Shown piece by piece: positions 14,468 through 27,532 of a stretch of 64,000 nt of DNA. Within the stretch, counting starts at the first letter, position 1, and every line of letters starts with the position of its first letter. The stretch is from Macrolepiota albuminosa (Eukaryota; Basidiomycota; Agaricomycetes; Agaricales; Agaricaceae). The translations under genes and the position numbers were made by a program. Where the stretch lies: NCBI GenBank assembly GCA_027475525.1, contig JAMWFC010000033.1, positions 310,001-374,000 of the forward strand, in the 5' to 3' direction. The notes beneath the pieces were generated by a model, which was given only the letters and a program-made list of their open reading frames with translations, was not told the origin of the DNA and made no database searches.

Positions 14468-16560
14468 GATAAAGTCTGTTCACGTCAACAACATCAGAGG
14501 CTGACAAGATATAACACTCACCTGACTCGACTCTACAAGTCCTGTAACGAAGTATCAAAGTTGAAAAACTGCGTGTCCACAGGTATACAACTGATAGTTT
14601 GCCTCGTTGTGAAGAGTTGTTGGCCTGAAGCAATTTGTATTCGGCACACACTTGTGGGTATAACAAGTCAGAAATAGAAATAGAAATAAATTCCCAACAA
14701 CATTACATAACGTAACTCAGGTAAGTCACAAAGGATGGAGACTATACGGCAAAAAGTTGTCGAACAACAGCAGGAACATCATAATGCTGAATATTTGCCC
14801 TCGGTAAGTGTTTGTCCTGGAAAGCCTTCTTTCTGACTATTGCCCATATTCGTCCCGCGAAGTCAAATGTGGAGATTGCAGTACGTAATCAATCAATCCT
14901 GTTTCGTTAACAAAGTCTCATTTTCGACAAGACTTTTGAATCTACTGTAAACACCGCGCAGGTCATGCCAGCATCCAAATTCCTGTAATTGGCACTGCAA
15001 TAGCAATAACTGTACAAACGAACAACACAGCACGAGGCTCCAAGTTTGACAGGCTGAATTTCGGCCACGCAAGGTCAGTATTTGATCAACTAATGAACTT
15101 CTCCAGCACGCATCCTTTGTTGCCGTCAGAGAGAGATGCACATATTCTCCGACTAGGCCGAATGAATGCAAACGTGATTACCATTCTGAAGGACGTGTTC
15201 ATCTAATTGCTGATGGCAGGTAGCCTCAGAAGCTTTGCGGAAGACCAAGGACTGAGAAGCACCGGGTTTAGGACTGCAAGGATGTTATCAGAATGCATTT
15301 CTTGTGTGGCCGGTCTTGTCCCAGGGAACCGTTCCAATGGCAAGTCCTATCCTACCTAAGTGCCACAGCGTTAGAAAAATGACAAGATCATACCTACAAG
15401 AGCTTGACTGCGCAGTCTCACTCCTCCCGCACTCTGCCTCGAACAGTGCGTATTGTTTCGCCAATTTGAAAGTTTCCTGTCGACGTCAGCGTCCCCGTGA
15501 GTATCTAGAAGTACTCAAATGCAACAGAAAATGGTAATACCCTGTTGAGACTCGATACTTTAACTCCCGTCGACCTGTATCACTGCAATCGATTGAACAC
15601 CTACGAGTTACGCGTCTGCTAAGCACTTAATCTATGGTTTTCAATGTCGCCTTGTAACTTCCTCGAGATGCTGTACCTGATGACGAATGGACTCAAATGA
15701 GCGGCCTCAAAAAACTGTTTTGATCCAATGGTTACAATACTTGCTAGGGTTTGAAGGTATAAGCGGGAGCTTGAACTACTTTGTGGTTATCAATTGCAGG
15801 TATCCCTGATCTATCGCGCCTTCTCGGCCAAGCACACGCCTTTCCCCCAGTTTCTTCATTGTGCTAACCGTGTGGCTCCTCCTACAGGAAATCCGGTATC
15901 TGTAACGTTATGATTACGTTCAAACAATCAGGTTTGAAGAATATTAACCAGCCAGCCAGATATTGGAGTCTAGCTTTCCAAGGAGGGAATTGTCAGGTAC
16001 GAAATTTTGAATAATAGCTTCTATGGTATCCCTCGTGTTCCTTACGAGTACGGGCAACACGAGTTCTACGATTGGAAAACGGGGACTTCACAAAGCTCCA
16101 TAGGCCCAAAGGAGTATCGCTTGCAGGGAACGTCACATGCACACGTTTCTGTAATTACTAGGCATAGTTAGACACATGCACTTATTGAGACACGGCATTA
16201 CTAGTTTTTGCACTCCCACGCACACACGCGGTTATGGACCTGTATGGTGTATTTTAGGCTAGTTTTCATGTGATACAAAGCGTGTCTTCACACTTATTAA
16301 TTCGAGTTGAAAAATAGATAAATGTGCGGAAACATGCCTGAAGGGTGCTCGGCCTTCCCACAGTGCTGAGAAACGGCCTTGTCTTTTGAGATCACTTGAT
16401 GAGGGACCATTCTCTCTGGTATGGAGGCGAGCTCTTAGTATGGAAGTGAGCTCTGTGTTTTGCCCAACACATGATTCGAAAGTTATGGGGTCTAGTTTGT
16501 TTTGACCTACTCCGGCTAGCCAATATCCTTAGGATCATTCATACCAAATCTACACATGAT

Positions 16561-16715
16561 CAACCTCAAGTGAAATTAGTAATAGGTAAGTCGGTTTTCC
16601 GGGCTGCGGCGACTTAGGCGCCTGCTACTTGCACGACCAACCTCAAGTGAAATTAGTAATAGGTAAGTCGGTTTTCCGGGCTGCGGCGACTTAGGCGCCT
16701 GCTACTTGCACGACC
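16561..16715. repeat. 77-bp tandem duplication, intergenic
   Basis: Copies 16561-16637 and 16638-16714 with one further matching base, beginning CAACCTCAAGTGAAATTAG. Confidence 0.95.
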
Positions 16716-18645
16716 GAGGACGAGAAGCGTCGGGTTCCAAGATACGTAATGAATGGACCCTGGTGCATTCGGGCCCCATACACGCCCGTCGTTCAACCAT
16801 ACTGGGGCATAAAGAGACTGTTGCAAAGACGCTGGAACCCAATGTATTCTCTCGAAACTGTCGGCTTCCATTATCAAGTCCGTGTTGGTAGCAAAGCATG
16901 TTCAATAAACACCACTTACGAGGTTCGCTTTCAGCTCGCGAGTACGATATTGATGTCCCGGGACGAACAACGCAGGGAAATACTTTTGCTTCCGTCCATA
17001 GGTAAATTAATAGAATTAACGGCGCCACATCGAAACAAGGCCGTATGCCGGTAGAGCCCTTGACAGTTTTCTTGAATGGAACCAAACTCTATCCGAGTAG
17101 GCACATGGTAAAACCAGTGTGAAGAGTTCATCGTGTAGAAGTCGGTATGAGAAATGAAGAATCTGAAAGGGTTTCAAAACAGTCACTTGGATATCATTAG
17201 AGATTGAGGAGGTATAGTTCCTTCTACAGAGGATTTACCTGCCCAGATAAGTATTGTAGAAAGGAAGGTTCGTCATCCGGCCATTGCCGGTTTCTTATCT
17301 ACCTGATATCAATCGGGTAATTTGAAATAGTTTGATGTCGATAGATACAGATCTTTCTTGTTCAGTTATACTCATTCCTCATTCTCCAGGCTCTTTGTTC
17401 AATTGACTTATCCTCAGGTACGTACATGAAAATAAGGTTTCTTCCAACCTACAACGTGTATCGATCTCTTTGCTTCCATTCTGACAACTTTTACGTGGAT
17501 GTGAAAAAGCTTCACTGTGATACTATGAGACGAGTCAGATTAACTCGTTACTCTCTTTGAGATTAACAGGATACGGACGGTAAACTAGGAAGCCTCGAAA
17601 CTGGTCCATGGCTTATTTACAAGGTCAGGTCCACAAATCTCATTGTCACATTTATGGCAGTATCTCAGCGGGAAAGCATCCACCCGGCTTTTTCATGTGT
17701 CTCCACAAAAACGAAAGATAGCACAACGTGATGTGCTATGGGTCCTCATCACATTATCTCCTTTTTCTTTCAGTCCGTTTTGATCGAAAGTAGATGACAA
17801 ACTCTGAAACTATCCGAGAACAACGATCAGACAGAGATATCAAGTGGACGTACAGGTACTTGGTTTTCAATTCCTCCTTTGATAGAAATTCTCCAACAAG
17901 TACGTGTAACGCCTCATGTTTTGTCAGTTTTCCAAGTCATGAGACTCGCCCTTGATCTGTTTCTGTATGTGTTCTCAAGATCCGAACCTTCGCGGTGTTT
18001 TTGGCGTCTTTCATATTGCCATCTCCAGTTATAGGGGCAGGACATTGACCTACTGAAAGAAAATATGACCTATCTCCTTAAACCATATAAATGACATTTG
18101 ACATTTGTTCGCTTACACCAATCGGTCGGTGTTTTCTGAACGATATCATTTAACGTGGCGTCATTGTTAATTATCGCTTGGTACAGGGACGTAACTTAGT
18201 AGTCATCACACTTTCGGATCCATCCTCGGTCGGTCTAGTGCGCCACTGTCGCGACTATCAACTAATATTTCGTATTCTCACTTGGTAAAATTAATTTTAT
18301 ACTGCTAATCGAAATATAGTATGAGTGCCCGTTGTAGGCGCTTTCCAATCAACTGTGTGTCCCATCTAGGTACGATACACAGAACCAAGCACTCCAATTA
18401 CTTTGAAGGTGTTAACATATCACACCCCCATTAGGAAAGCTCGTCACAAACCGTCCATAAATATACTGACACCACAGGTGATGGCAGAACCTTCCATTCG
18501 TCTGCTGGAGTGAATCCCTGCCTGCAACGAGGCCGCCGCATGTCCCACACGTAACCCTGGACACCGCAAGAGTCGTAAGGCACGAATTATCGATCATCTG
18601 ATCGCTCACGTAAGGACCCTGAATGAAATTTCGATTCTTTCCATC

Positions 18646-18654
18646 TATATAAGG
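18646..18654 (+). promoter_or_regulatory. TATA box candidate upstream of the coiled-coil zinc-finger-like gene
   Basis: TATATAAGG lies 128 bases before the proposed ATG at 18782. Position and sequence suit a core promoter; there is no other support. Confidence 0.4.
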
Positions 18655-18781
18655 CTGGGTTGGCAAGCCGTACCAAGACAACCCTCGTGCCGCTCCGTCG
18701 TCGCTTTACGCGCCGATAAAATATTGCATGAAAAGGAATCCCTAAAAACTCTTTCATTTTTTCTTGGGAACGACCCTTGGA

Positions 18782-21700
18782 ATGAGTGGTACCAGAGATT
18801 CATCTCACAGGTCTTTGTCAGAATCACAGTTTCGTTGGAGAGCAGCGCCTCCGAATGATCCAACTCGTCCTCATGAGCAAGGTAGCAGAGGTAAGGTGAA
18901 GAACGGATCTAAACAGGAGCCAAACCAAGTCAAAGAGGAGGGACCGGCGGTGCGCGATTTTTCTCCCTTTGGTTCCAAAGTGTTGCTAAATTACGAAATA
19001 GGCTCTAGGACTCAACCTTCCGTCTTCCGTCATGGTCACTTACGACGCGAAAGGTTTTGCACTTGAAGGACACCGTGAGCAGTCAAAAGAGCGCAGACGC
19101 TCTGATCCATCAGACAAGGTAAGTGCGTTATCTCAATACGCTTCGATGTTTCTCAAGTAATTGAAGGAAGCCCATTCGACGTTCATTCTCTATGACCATT
19201 CAGGAAGAATAATCCCGCAACGCAAGGGTAGTACCTATTCTGAACAGCCTGGACACCAAAAAGAAGATATCCAAGCCCTCGAGTATCGACGTTGGAACCC
19301 TGATCATGTAACTTCTCGTGACCGTCGGTCAACGCCTCCGCCAAAGCCTACTTCAGCCGTAGGGCCAACAGAGTCAGGTCTTGTCAAGACAACTTCGCAT
19401 CCACACCCTCAAGTCCTCACCCGCCCTTCTGCTCTTATGCATCCGCCACTTCACCTAGGTCCGACCTCGCCAGATCTGCAACAAGGGCCTTCGTCGACTA
19501 CTTCGCATATTCACCCTGCGGTTCTCCAAAATTCTGCGACGGCATTAGGACCCATTCGTGCTCTCTACGAGCAGGCTTGGTATCAAACTGTGTCTAATGT
19601 TCAAAACGAGATGACAAGGATGCACCGCGAGCTCGTTGACGCGGTTGACCGGGAGCGTGCTGCGCGCAGCCATCTTGCTGAGGAATGTAAGGCGTTACAG
19701 CAGGACCTTGAGAGTGCTAAATTAGATTTGCGCAATGCACGTCGGGACTCGGACAGGCTGATGGCAGAAAACGAGAGGCTAAGGCAAGCTGCGAAAGATC
19801 AGATAGGCCACAGAGACGACCGGGAACACCAAGTGAGGGAGGCAGCGAAATCATACATAGACCAGCAGCTGGACCAGTTAAAATCACAATACGGAGAGCA
19901 GATGGAGAAGCAGCGCGTAGAGGCCGAGCGAGCATTAGAACAGCAGAAGGTGATGTTCGAGAGAGAAAGAAGAGAGCTACACAAGGTATGTGACACCCGA
20001 TGCAAAATTTATCTCCACGGCTCATTGTTTTCATAGATCGCAGTTGCCCATGAACGCAGTATGCAAAGAAGCGGCAGTGAATCTGCCAGTACCCTCGTTG
20101 CATCTGACACCGAGAAGGTTGTGTCTCCCTTTTGTGATCAGGGTTTACACAAGAATGGTGTGCAGCAGGAATCGATCCGTTATGATCGCCCACGCGGTCG
20201 CCGCATGTCGGTTTCAAGTGGGACTAAGTCCCCTGCCTCTTCTCGGCCCTCGCCGCAAGCTTTTTCGGGGTTGCTCTCACGATGCCAGGGGCCTTACCGG
20301 GCCCTATCCCCCTTGACGCCTTCTATACCTCCGAAAGAAGTGTTCACCGCTGCATCTCCAGAGGATGGCCATCTTGGCCGTGATTTTGTCCAAAAGGACG
20401 GTTCGATGGACCTCGACATGGATGTCGATACAGAGCGGGCTGTAGACAATCTTGCACCGGCACCAGATCCAGTGTTATCCACCTCAGCACACTGTCTACC
20501 CGTTTCCTCCCAATCTCCTGGTCATCCTACATGTCACACGTCCAGTTCGAGGTCGCCATCTATACCCCTCGCGTCCATAATGTCTAAACCACTTACTAAC
20601 TCTCCAAGTCCCATCGGAAACCGAGAACAGCCTGTGCGCTCAGCATGGTCATCTCCATCAGTCACCATACCGAAGGCCAGGTCACGTCGTTCGAGCTTGT
20701 CGAACCAGAATGTACATTATACGACGCCGCCTATGGGATCTCTGGGCATGAGGCCCTATTCTCAACCTTCCTCCCGATGCGCCTCACGAGCAGTCTCGCC
20801 GAACAGAATAAACAGTGTTGGCCGACCTGCTCTGAGAATTGACGTGTCTCCCGTGGCTCCACCAATCGCGGTGCTGGAAGAGTTGAACGTGCTATCACGC
20901 CAGCAGCAGGAGCCCCCACTGTCAGCCAAACTACTGAAGACGGAATCGCCGTCATTGTCGCTTTCGTCTCCGGCGCAGATGAAACCACAACCAACGCATC
21001 ATCGGATTTCGAAGTCGGCCACCCCACAACCTCAGCAGCAGCAATTAGGGCTCGCTCCACTTCCAGCTCCGCCCCCGCCCTCGACCCAACAAATACCATT
21101 GAAACTAGAGTTGCACCAACCAGCGCAGCCTTTGAAGCAACCGACACCCCAACTCACGCGGTCCACGCCTCCGCCTCCGCCTCTGCCTCCTACCCCACTC
21201 CAACTACCTCAGTCCTCTCATAACGGACTCCACAAGCTGCCTCAGCAATCTCAATCACACCATGCATATCAGAGTTATGGTCAAACAGGGTGTCGTACAT
21301 GGGTTTCTTACCCATACACATCTCATTATCAACACTCGCCTGTTCTTCCCCTTCCAGTCTCTACATCCGCCTCCGCCGCTGTTCAGTCCACCCAGTCGGC
21401 GTCGGGCTCATTCTCAACGCAGAAGAAGCGTGATCGTGTTGAGTATGAGGGAGATTCTGGTGCTGGTAAGCGAGTGAGGACAAAGGTGAAGGTGGAAGAT
21501 GGAAGCGGCGACGGCCCTATGACGACGACAGTGGAAGCTAAGGAAGCCAAAAGGGTGAATAAGATTGGAATTACTCATATGGATTTGTTGTACGAGACCC
21601 AGGGAACGAAGATGACTTGTCGGATGTGTCGGTATGCGTTCATTCTAGTTGTCATTAGGATCTACCGATTGATTCGATTTGTTTTGTCCACAGGATGTCG

Positions 21701-21895
21701 AGCAAGGACGAGCAAAAGATTAATTCGGCAGTGACGTTTCCCGTGGATGCGAAATGGACTGAGCTCATCGGCCACTGTCAGAGTGTGCACCCTAAGTTGT
21801 GTGCGGATTTGGAGAAGCTAAGCCCTAGCCAGGTTCAAGAGCTGCGTCAACGCATGCAGAGCGGGAAGCTCACGGGATATACTCTCAAGTCTTGA
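18782..21895 (+). CDS. Unrecognised nuclear-type protein: coiled coil, long Pro/Gln/Ser-rich region, C-terminal Cys2-His2-like motif
   Basis: I do not recognise an ortholog. Inferred exons 18782-18890, 19009-19118, 19167-19985, 20037-21631 and 21694-21895 give 944 codons with consistent phases and GT/AG introns of about 48-118 nt. The first part is basic and disordered; roughly residues 210-350 form a charged coiled coil (RMHRELVDAVDRERAARSHL, QQLDQLKSQYGEQMEKQ). A long Ser/Pro/Gln-rich stretch follows (TPQPQQQQLG, APPPPSTQQ, TPPPPPLPPTPLQLP). Near the C-terminus is a basic patch (KKRDRVEYEG, GKRVRTKVKVEDG), then TCRMC and HCQSVHP, giving C-X2-C and H-X4-H separated by about 30 residues, a zinc-finger-like spacing with a long loop. 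This layout suggests a transcription or chromatin regulator, but that is inference. A pyrimidine-rich stretch (21945-21995) follows the stop. An alternative start is the in-frame ATG at 18764. Confidence 0.75.
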
Positions 21896-23510
21896 GCTGG
21901 TCGGTGCAATGTCCCTTTTTGGATAGAACCTTCGTAGATATTCTTTTTACGTTCCTCTTTCTGTTTTCTTTCTCTTTTCTTTCCTCTCCTCTTCGTTTTT
22001 CCCGCATTGTAATTTTGTGTCTGTATCAACATTTGTACAATATATGTACACTTGTATTTTGAACCGATTCTGTAGCCCGAATTTTCTCTTAAAGTGTAGG
22101 ATAACTGCAGTTGTCTCTTATATCCGTTCATTCCACTTTCCATAATGTACAGAGGTTCCGTTCCTATCGTAACTTAACTGCAGTACGTAACATTACGACT
22201 AGGACAGTGTATATTAACGAGTTCGGGTACATCATTGATGTAGAGAGTAACGTACCAAGGCACTCCTGCTGCAAACTTACTTGGGCTGTATGCTGTCTGG
22301 CCTACCATACATCGTCCGATAGAGTGACTCTGGCCATGATTCTCACGTACGTCGGGTCTCGACATCACTTTTGGACATTTTCGCCTTTAGACACTCGTGC
22401 TCCTGACCGTAAATATCAACTCTTCATTCAACTTCTAGACCAAGAGGAAAAAAGTCGGATTGTGGCAGGATCTCCGATCCATCGTAACCGTGAAAGTTCA
22501 AGTTAGAAGGATCTCCATGAGTCTGTCATACATTTCTTCTGCATGTTGGAGATCACCGATCTGAAGCAGCAGGCTATCAGACACGTATGCAATGATGGCA
22601 TAGATCGTAAGGTACTCTGGAAATTAGCTTGGTGTTGACCAGCCATCAGAGGGACCAATCCTCCAGAAACGAAGGTAATCTCTAGATCTCAGGTAGATGT
22701 GAAGATCTCCAGAAATCCTGCAATGCCATTATATCTCTAGAAGGACTACAGGAACATCCTTGTCTCTCGGCATCATCATGAGTTCTACCTCAAATGCAAC
22801 CTAGGTCTCGATTAGAAAATTTGAATAAAGGTTATTTGCCCATAATTTACCTTCTTTTGTCGTTTAGCCGCCCTTAGCGTGCCGTTTAAGGCTTCTACTA
22901 CGAAAGTCTTTGAAACACCGTATTTTCACTGAAAGCTCGGGTTTGCTTACATGTATTGGCAGTTTTCTCGAAAAGTAATCCGTAGGATATGATATAGTGA
23001 CCATCCGCACCAATCGTTCCGAATTCTTTGATAGCGTCTGAATTGTTCAATTGGCAAATTGAAGATAGGTCAGTACTAGTTGGGAGAGGGAATAAAAGGG
23101 AATAGAAGACACGCAACCTTTCAAAACGCCGATCTCATGTGAAGTGTTCATGTTATCTGGAATTAATGTATCGAACGAGGAAGAATCCTATCGAGTCCGA
23201 GTGTAGGGGATTGCCGGATCTAATTATTGCCCGCGGCAAAGCAGGGAATGCTATTTTTTGGAAAAAACATGGTAAAAATAATCCAATTAATTTCTATTAA
23301 TTGAACTTGAAAGAATAAGAGAACAAATTGCTACAGGAGGGTTGCTCTGGTTCTTAGCCTCAAGAATGACCAATATAGCCCTCTCCAATGTATTAGAGAG
23401 CATCAGTGTAACCACAGCTTGAGGTCATGGGTGAGGTTACATGAGAGAAAAGAGTCTTTGTACAAGAGAAAACATGTGTAAGCTCTGAAATTAGGAAGAA
23501 CTAGTGACAG
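21896..23510. other. 3' flank and intergenic DNA, no gene recognised
   Basis: A CT-rich tract follows the stop codon and no convincing ORF is present (22111-22506 is open but has no motif). The last CpG-containing stretch before the transposon island ends near 23226. Confidence 0.5.
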
Positions 23511-24110
23511 TGTCACAACCCACCCCACTTTTTGTCCTCTATGCATCTTCCTGCCACTCCCAGCACCTCCCACCTGGGGAGCCCTCAGTCTGAGTAGGCC
23601 CCATCAGGTAGATCACACCTCAAGCTCCAGATTGAGGGGCACATCAGCTTCTTTCCCCATTAGTTACTTACCCAAGCCTGAGCTCCCAGGCCCCTTCAGC
23701 AGGCTAAAAGGCCTATCCACATAGTTAGTACCATAGTCTTTGTCAGGAGACTTCTTTTTTGTAAGCAGACACTCTATTGTGGAAAGACAAGCAGACACAT
23801 CAACCATTAAAGTCCACCACCACTGTTGACCTAAAAGGCCTATCTCTGTGCTTCTGATCAATCACATGAACCATGCCACATCATCCATTGATTACCTACT
23901 TACAGCCTCAGTTGTTTCCTTCAACATTTATTCAATACTGAGGCTGTAAGTATATATTACTCTCTGTTTATCTTTCCTATTCTAATGGGCTTGTACTACT
24001 TTATATAGCACTGTCCTTGTGTCTATATAGGTAATAATTAGTTGTTTCCTTCAACATTTACTCAACACTGAGGCTCACTGTCCTTGTGTCTATATAGAAA
24101 GGTTCTAGAA
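23511..24110 (+). mobile_element. Probable decayed LTR, left edge of the transposon island
   Basis: Starts TGTCACAACCCACC, which looks like a CpG-decayed form of the TGTCACGACC start common in fungal Ty3/gypsy LTRs (family knowledge). It contains TATA-like tracts and an internal duplication: GTTGTTTCCTTCAACATTTA occurs at 23911 and again near 24041, and CACTGTCCTTGTGTCTATAT near 24008 and 24076. No matching 3' copy or target duplication was found, so the right end is a guess. Confidence 0.35.
23900..23949. repeat. Perfect 13-bp inverted repeat with 24-nt spacer
   Basis: TTACAGCCTCAGT (23900-23912) is the exact reverse complement of ACTGAGGCTGTAA (23937-23949). It may fold as a hairpin; it lies in the decayed LTR-like segment. 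Confidence 0.8.
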
Positions 24111-24320
24111 CTACAACCACCAAGGGGAGTGAGTATCAAGCAAGCACAGTGACAAGCAGCTGGCAGGCATGAAGGTGGGCCACTGACAAGGGGCAGAGCA
24201 GGAAGGCAAAAGCAAAAGGCAAGGTCATCACTGAGGAGCTCACAGTTATGCTAATGTATAGACCCAGAAGCATTGCTATTGCCAGGACTGAGATATATTA
24301 TTCACCAGTCCAACTTATAC

Positions 24321-24421
24321 TGTAAAGATGACCTCTGGAGGCTATGGCTCAGTCACACAGCTAGCAGAGGGAGATCCAAAGTATATTAAAGTATATACTA
24401 ACAATATCATAATAACTACTG
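24321..24421 (+). mobile_element. LTR-A fragment (5' end only)
   Basis: TGTAAAGATGACCTCTGGAG and the next ~80 bases align with the 5' end of the LTR-A family described at 26169-26687, including the GGCTCAGTCACACAGCT segment. Similarity stops at about ATAACTACT; the rest of the element is missing. Confidence 0.7.
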
Positions 24422-25715
24422 ATATGTCTGCCTCACTTGAGGCAGACAAACAAAGTCAAATAAAATCCCAATATACCCTATAGAAACACCAAAAACTGTA
24501 GGTGTGAGTCAAAAACTGTAGACTCGGGACGACTTACCACCAAAAAGAGAACCAACCCTAGCAAACCATGCAAAGACAAAGTCCCAGTCAGTAAGAGATA
24601 AACGCAAGCTAAGCCAGCTGCAATCAGGGTTGATGAGGCAGCAATAGCTGACGAGTGGTAGTGTTTGATAAGGCGGAGATCTTGGCATCATTTCCGAGAT
24701 TGACTTCCCATCAAAAACTGCCATCATCGATCACTATGCCTATCAACCTATCATGTCATTTCCACAATGCACTGCCCCTCTGTGACCCCAGTAAACTGAC
24801 ACAAAAACCTACCCATCGCAGCTATGGAATGAAATGGTAGAAGGGGAAGAACAGAGAAGTGAGGGAAAAGAAACAAAACAGAGTTTAGCCGATGGAATCC
24901 ATGGAACAATGTTTAGCCTCACCAGGTGATGGCAAATGCAGCTACTGGTGCCCAGACCTGGCAACCAGTGACACCAAACAACCAAACATGAAAATTGCAC
25001 AAATACCTCAGCCATCACATAAAATACATGATGGTCCATGCATAGGAAGAGGCAATATAAATGGAGGGTAGAAACAGGGGAGTTGGGCAAGCAATCAACT
25101 TGCCACGGCTCGGAGTCCCCAGGAAGTGGACGTCTTAGGCCAGATGCATAGCAATTGACTTCAGGTTTTTTACTAGTATTAATACTATTTGATTCCCAAT
25201 TTTAGTGTGAATTTTAATTTGCATTATAGTTTTAAAATCAATAAAAATTATAACAACACCACTTTATAAAGTGTGCGTGCACATAACTGAGCCCCACAAT
25301 CTTAGTGAAGTTAAATTGACTTATTTAAAAAGTCTAGTCTTATTCCATTAAGGCTACTTTACAATATAAGTAAATTTACATTTCACATCATCTGAAGCCC
25401 ACAGCGAGGGGGCTTTTGTTGCACAATCAAACACTTTGTCAGATCTCCATTTGAAGTCCAAACTACCCAAAAGAAACATTAGTTTTGTACTACCAGGTTC
25501 TTGGCCTGGCATGCCTAAGGTTACCATATCAAGGGCAAAAATCATTATTTCTCCCAGGAGAAGAGAAACTTGTGCATCCTCCAAGGGCACAGTTGCTAGT
25601 CTCTCAGATCCAGACACTGTACTTTGTAAACAAAAAATTTGGACTGAGAAGTACACACCTACACTACCAACACCTAAGTCTTCATTGCCTGAGCCAACTA
25701 GGTTGACCAGCATTT
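24422..25715. other. Non-coding DNA between LTR-A fragment and gag
   Basis: No gene recognised. A stretch at 24520-25110 carries more CpG than the rest of the island and may be a separate insertion; 25150-25340 is very AT-rich. ORF 25436-25753 may include the untranslated leader of the Ty3 element. No LTR pair could be matched to the region after the pol gene. Confidence 0.4.
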
Positions 25716-27532
25716 ATGGAGCAACCCACCCACTACAAAATGCCATTGCCTGAAAGTAAAAATGCATCTAAGTTCAGAAACAGTGAGCCTGCTGAGGTTC
25801 ACAGGTTTCTGCAGAGAATGCAGTCTCTATTTAACCATGCAGGCATTGTTGAGGATGGTGAGAAGAAGAGGAGATTATTGGAATATGTAGATGCTCAAAC
25901 AGAACAGGAGTGGAGGGGGTTTGATAGTTTTGAGGATGGGTACTCTTGGGCCACCTTTATAAAGGAGGTTAAGGAGTCATATCCTGAAGCCATGGATGAT
26001 GCAGGAAGTATGGCAAACCTAGCTCAGATCTGTAAGGAGCATGCCAGGTTAAGCAGAGGTGATGCCCCTGAGATACACTCCTTAATCAGAAAATTCAGGG
26101 CTGAAGCCAAAAAGCTGGATAGTGTTGTGGGAAATGGGGTATTGGTAGATAAGTTTATGGGGTGTTTTTGTAAGGGCGACCTCTAGAGGCTGTGGCTCAG
26201 TCACACAGCTGGCAGAGGGAGATCCAAAGTGTATTAGAGTATGTACTGACAATATCATAAAAACTACTCACCTGGCAGAGGGAGATCCAAAGAGAACAAG
26301 TCTAGGGATTCCCTATGCCAGGTTAGACGCTTCTGAGGCTTCTGAAGTGTGGGAAACAACTGTACAGTACAACAAAACCTTAAAAACTCGAAAATTGACT
26401 AACCAAACAACTGTGCAAACAAGGCAGGAAAACTCCGGACTTTAGAAGTCAGAAAGGCAAACTCCGGCTTATATAAGCAGTCTGGAAGCGGTGCTGAAGA
26501 GCCCACACTTGTCTGAATGGTAGCTAAAGAACCAGAGCATCTCAAGGGCTGAGAGTAGTACTAACAGATAGTGTTGAAAGAATAGAAACAGTAAAATGAA
26601 ATAATGTCAGAAGAAATAAGAGAATGAATGAAGGGAGAGTAAAGAGATAAGGAGTGAGAAAAGGAAGAAATGAGGAGTCCCCTGACAGTTTTACACCCAC
26701 TCTGGCAGAGTTAGTGGAAGAGAGACTCATCCACAAACATGGCCATTACAGGGATCCTGCTTGTAATTGTCACAAAGACAACAAGTATGACTTGTCTGAA
26801 GTGATAGCAGTGGTGACAGCCTTAGTAGATGGTACAGCTATCAGGAAGGCTAGAGGAGAGACCACCAACAAGGAGATAGGTGGAATAGTGGTGAAAAATG
26901 AGGAGGCAGAAGAGAGGATGGCTCATCTGCAGGACTCCATGGTCACTATTGAGAAACAGGTTGGCAGCATCCAAAGCGCTATGCAGGCCCTGCAAACTAG
27001 CCAAATGGACATGAGGAATGCCTTCTTAAATACTAAGAGCCACCATGGAGGGCCAACAGAGAGGCCTGCTCAGACAATGATGCTTACCCCTGGAGGAAGC
27101 ACATATGGCTTCTACTGTTGGGGAACTGGTCATCGTATAGCTGAATGTGAGCAGGTTAAATCTGATATACAAAAGGGATGGGTAATCCTAGTAGATGGGA
27201 GGACTAGAATGCCCAACAGAGCTCCTCTACCAAGAGAGCCATCCAGTATATCACCTCATGATAGAGTGATGAAGTTGCATGACTCTCAAGTAGGGTTATA
27301 CTTTGGCTGGGCTGAGGAAGCTCAAGACATCCCAACCTACTCTACTTACACCAATGCTGTGAGAGATACTAGGGATGACATGTTGGAGCGCATCCAGCAT
27401 GGAAAGGCAGACAGGCTGGGAGAACTGGAGAAAGGCTTTCAGAGACTGACAGAAGTCATGTCAGTCTTAGTCAACACCAGGCATGCTCCTAGTCCTGGTG
27501 AAGGACAACAAGGAGGGTCCAAGGATTTTTGA
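25716..27532 (+). pseudogene. Ty3 gag, split by a solo LTR
   Basis: Encodes a capsid-like protein (KFRNSEPAEVHRFLQRMQ, WRGFDSFEDGYSWATF) followed by a nucleocapsid region. The frame is interrupted after KFMGCF by LTR-A; it resumes with TPTLAELVEERL exactly after the duplicated GTTTT, so the insertion is the only break. A degenerate zinc knuckle is visible as CWGTGHRIAEC, in which the first Cys of the usual CX2CX4HX4C is lost. The frame ends at a TGA at 27530-27532, overlapping the protease frame by four bases. Confidence 0.88.
26169..26687 (+). mobile_element. LTR-A solo element, complete, TSD GTTTT
   Basis: 519 bp, starting TGTAAGGGCGACC and ending AGTCCCCTGACA, so the ends form a short inverted repeat (TGTAAGG against TGTCAGG). 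Target duplication GTTTT is at 26164-26168 and 26688-26692. It contains CTGGCAGAGGGAGATCCAAA twice and a TATA-like TATATAAGCAG. No ORF. Of all copies here this one keeps most CpG sites, so it is probably the youngest or least mutated. Confidence 0.9.

Larger units (their letters stand above)
14079..18645. other. Long intergenic stretch, no gene recognised
   Basis: About 4.5 kb with only short ORFs lacking recognisable motifs (for example 14893-15171 and 16702-17085, minus strand). Base composition and CpG content look like the other gene-bearing parts. Two 77-bp duplications lie inside. Unrecognised small genes with many introns cannot be excluded. Confidence 0.45.

Noticed and set aside
22111..22506. 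131-codon ORF after the coiled-coil gene
   Set aside because: No motif, no conserved neighbours, composition typical of non-coding DNA here.
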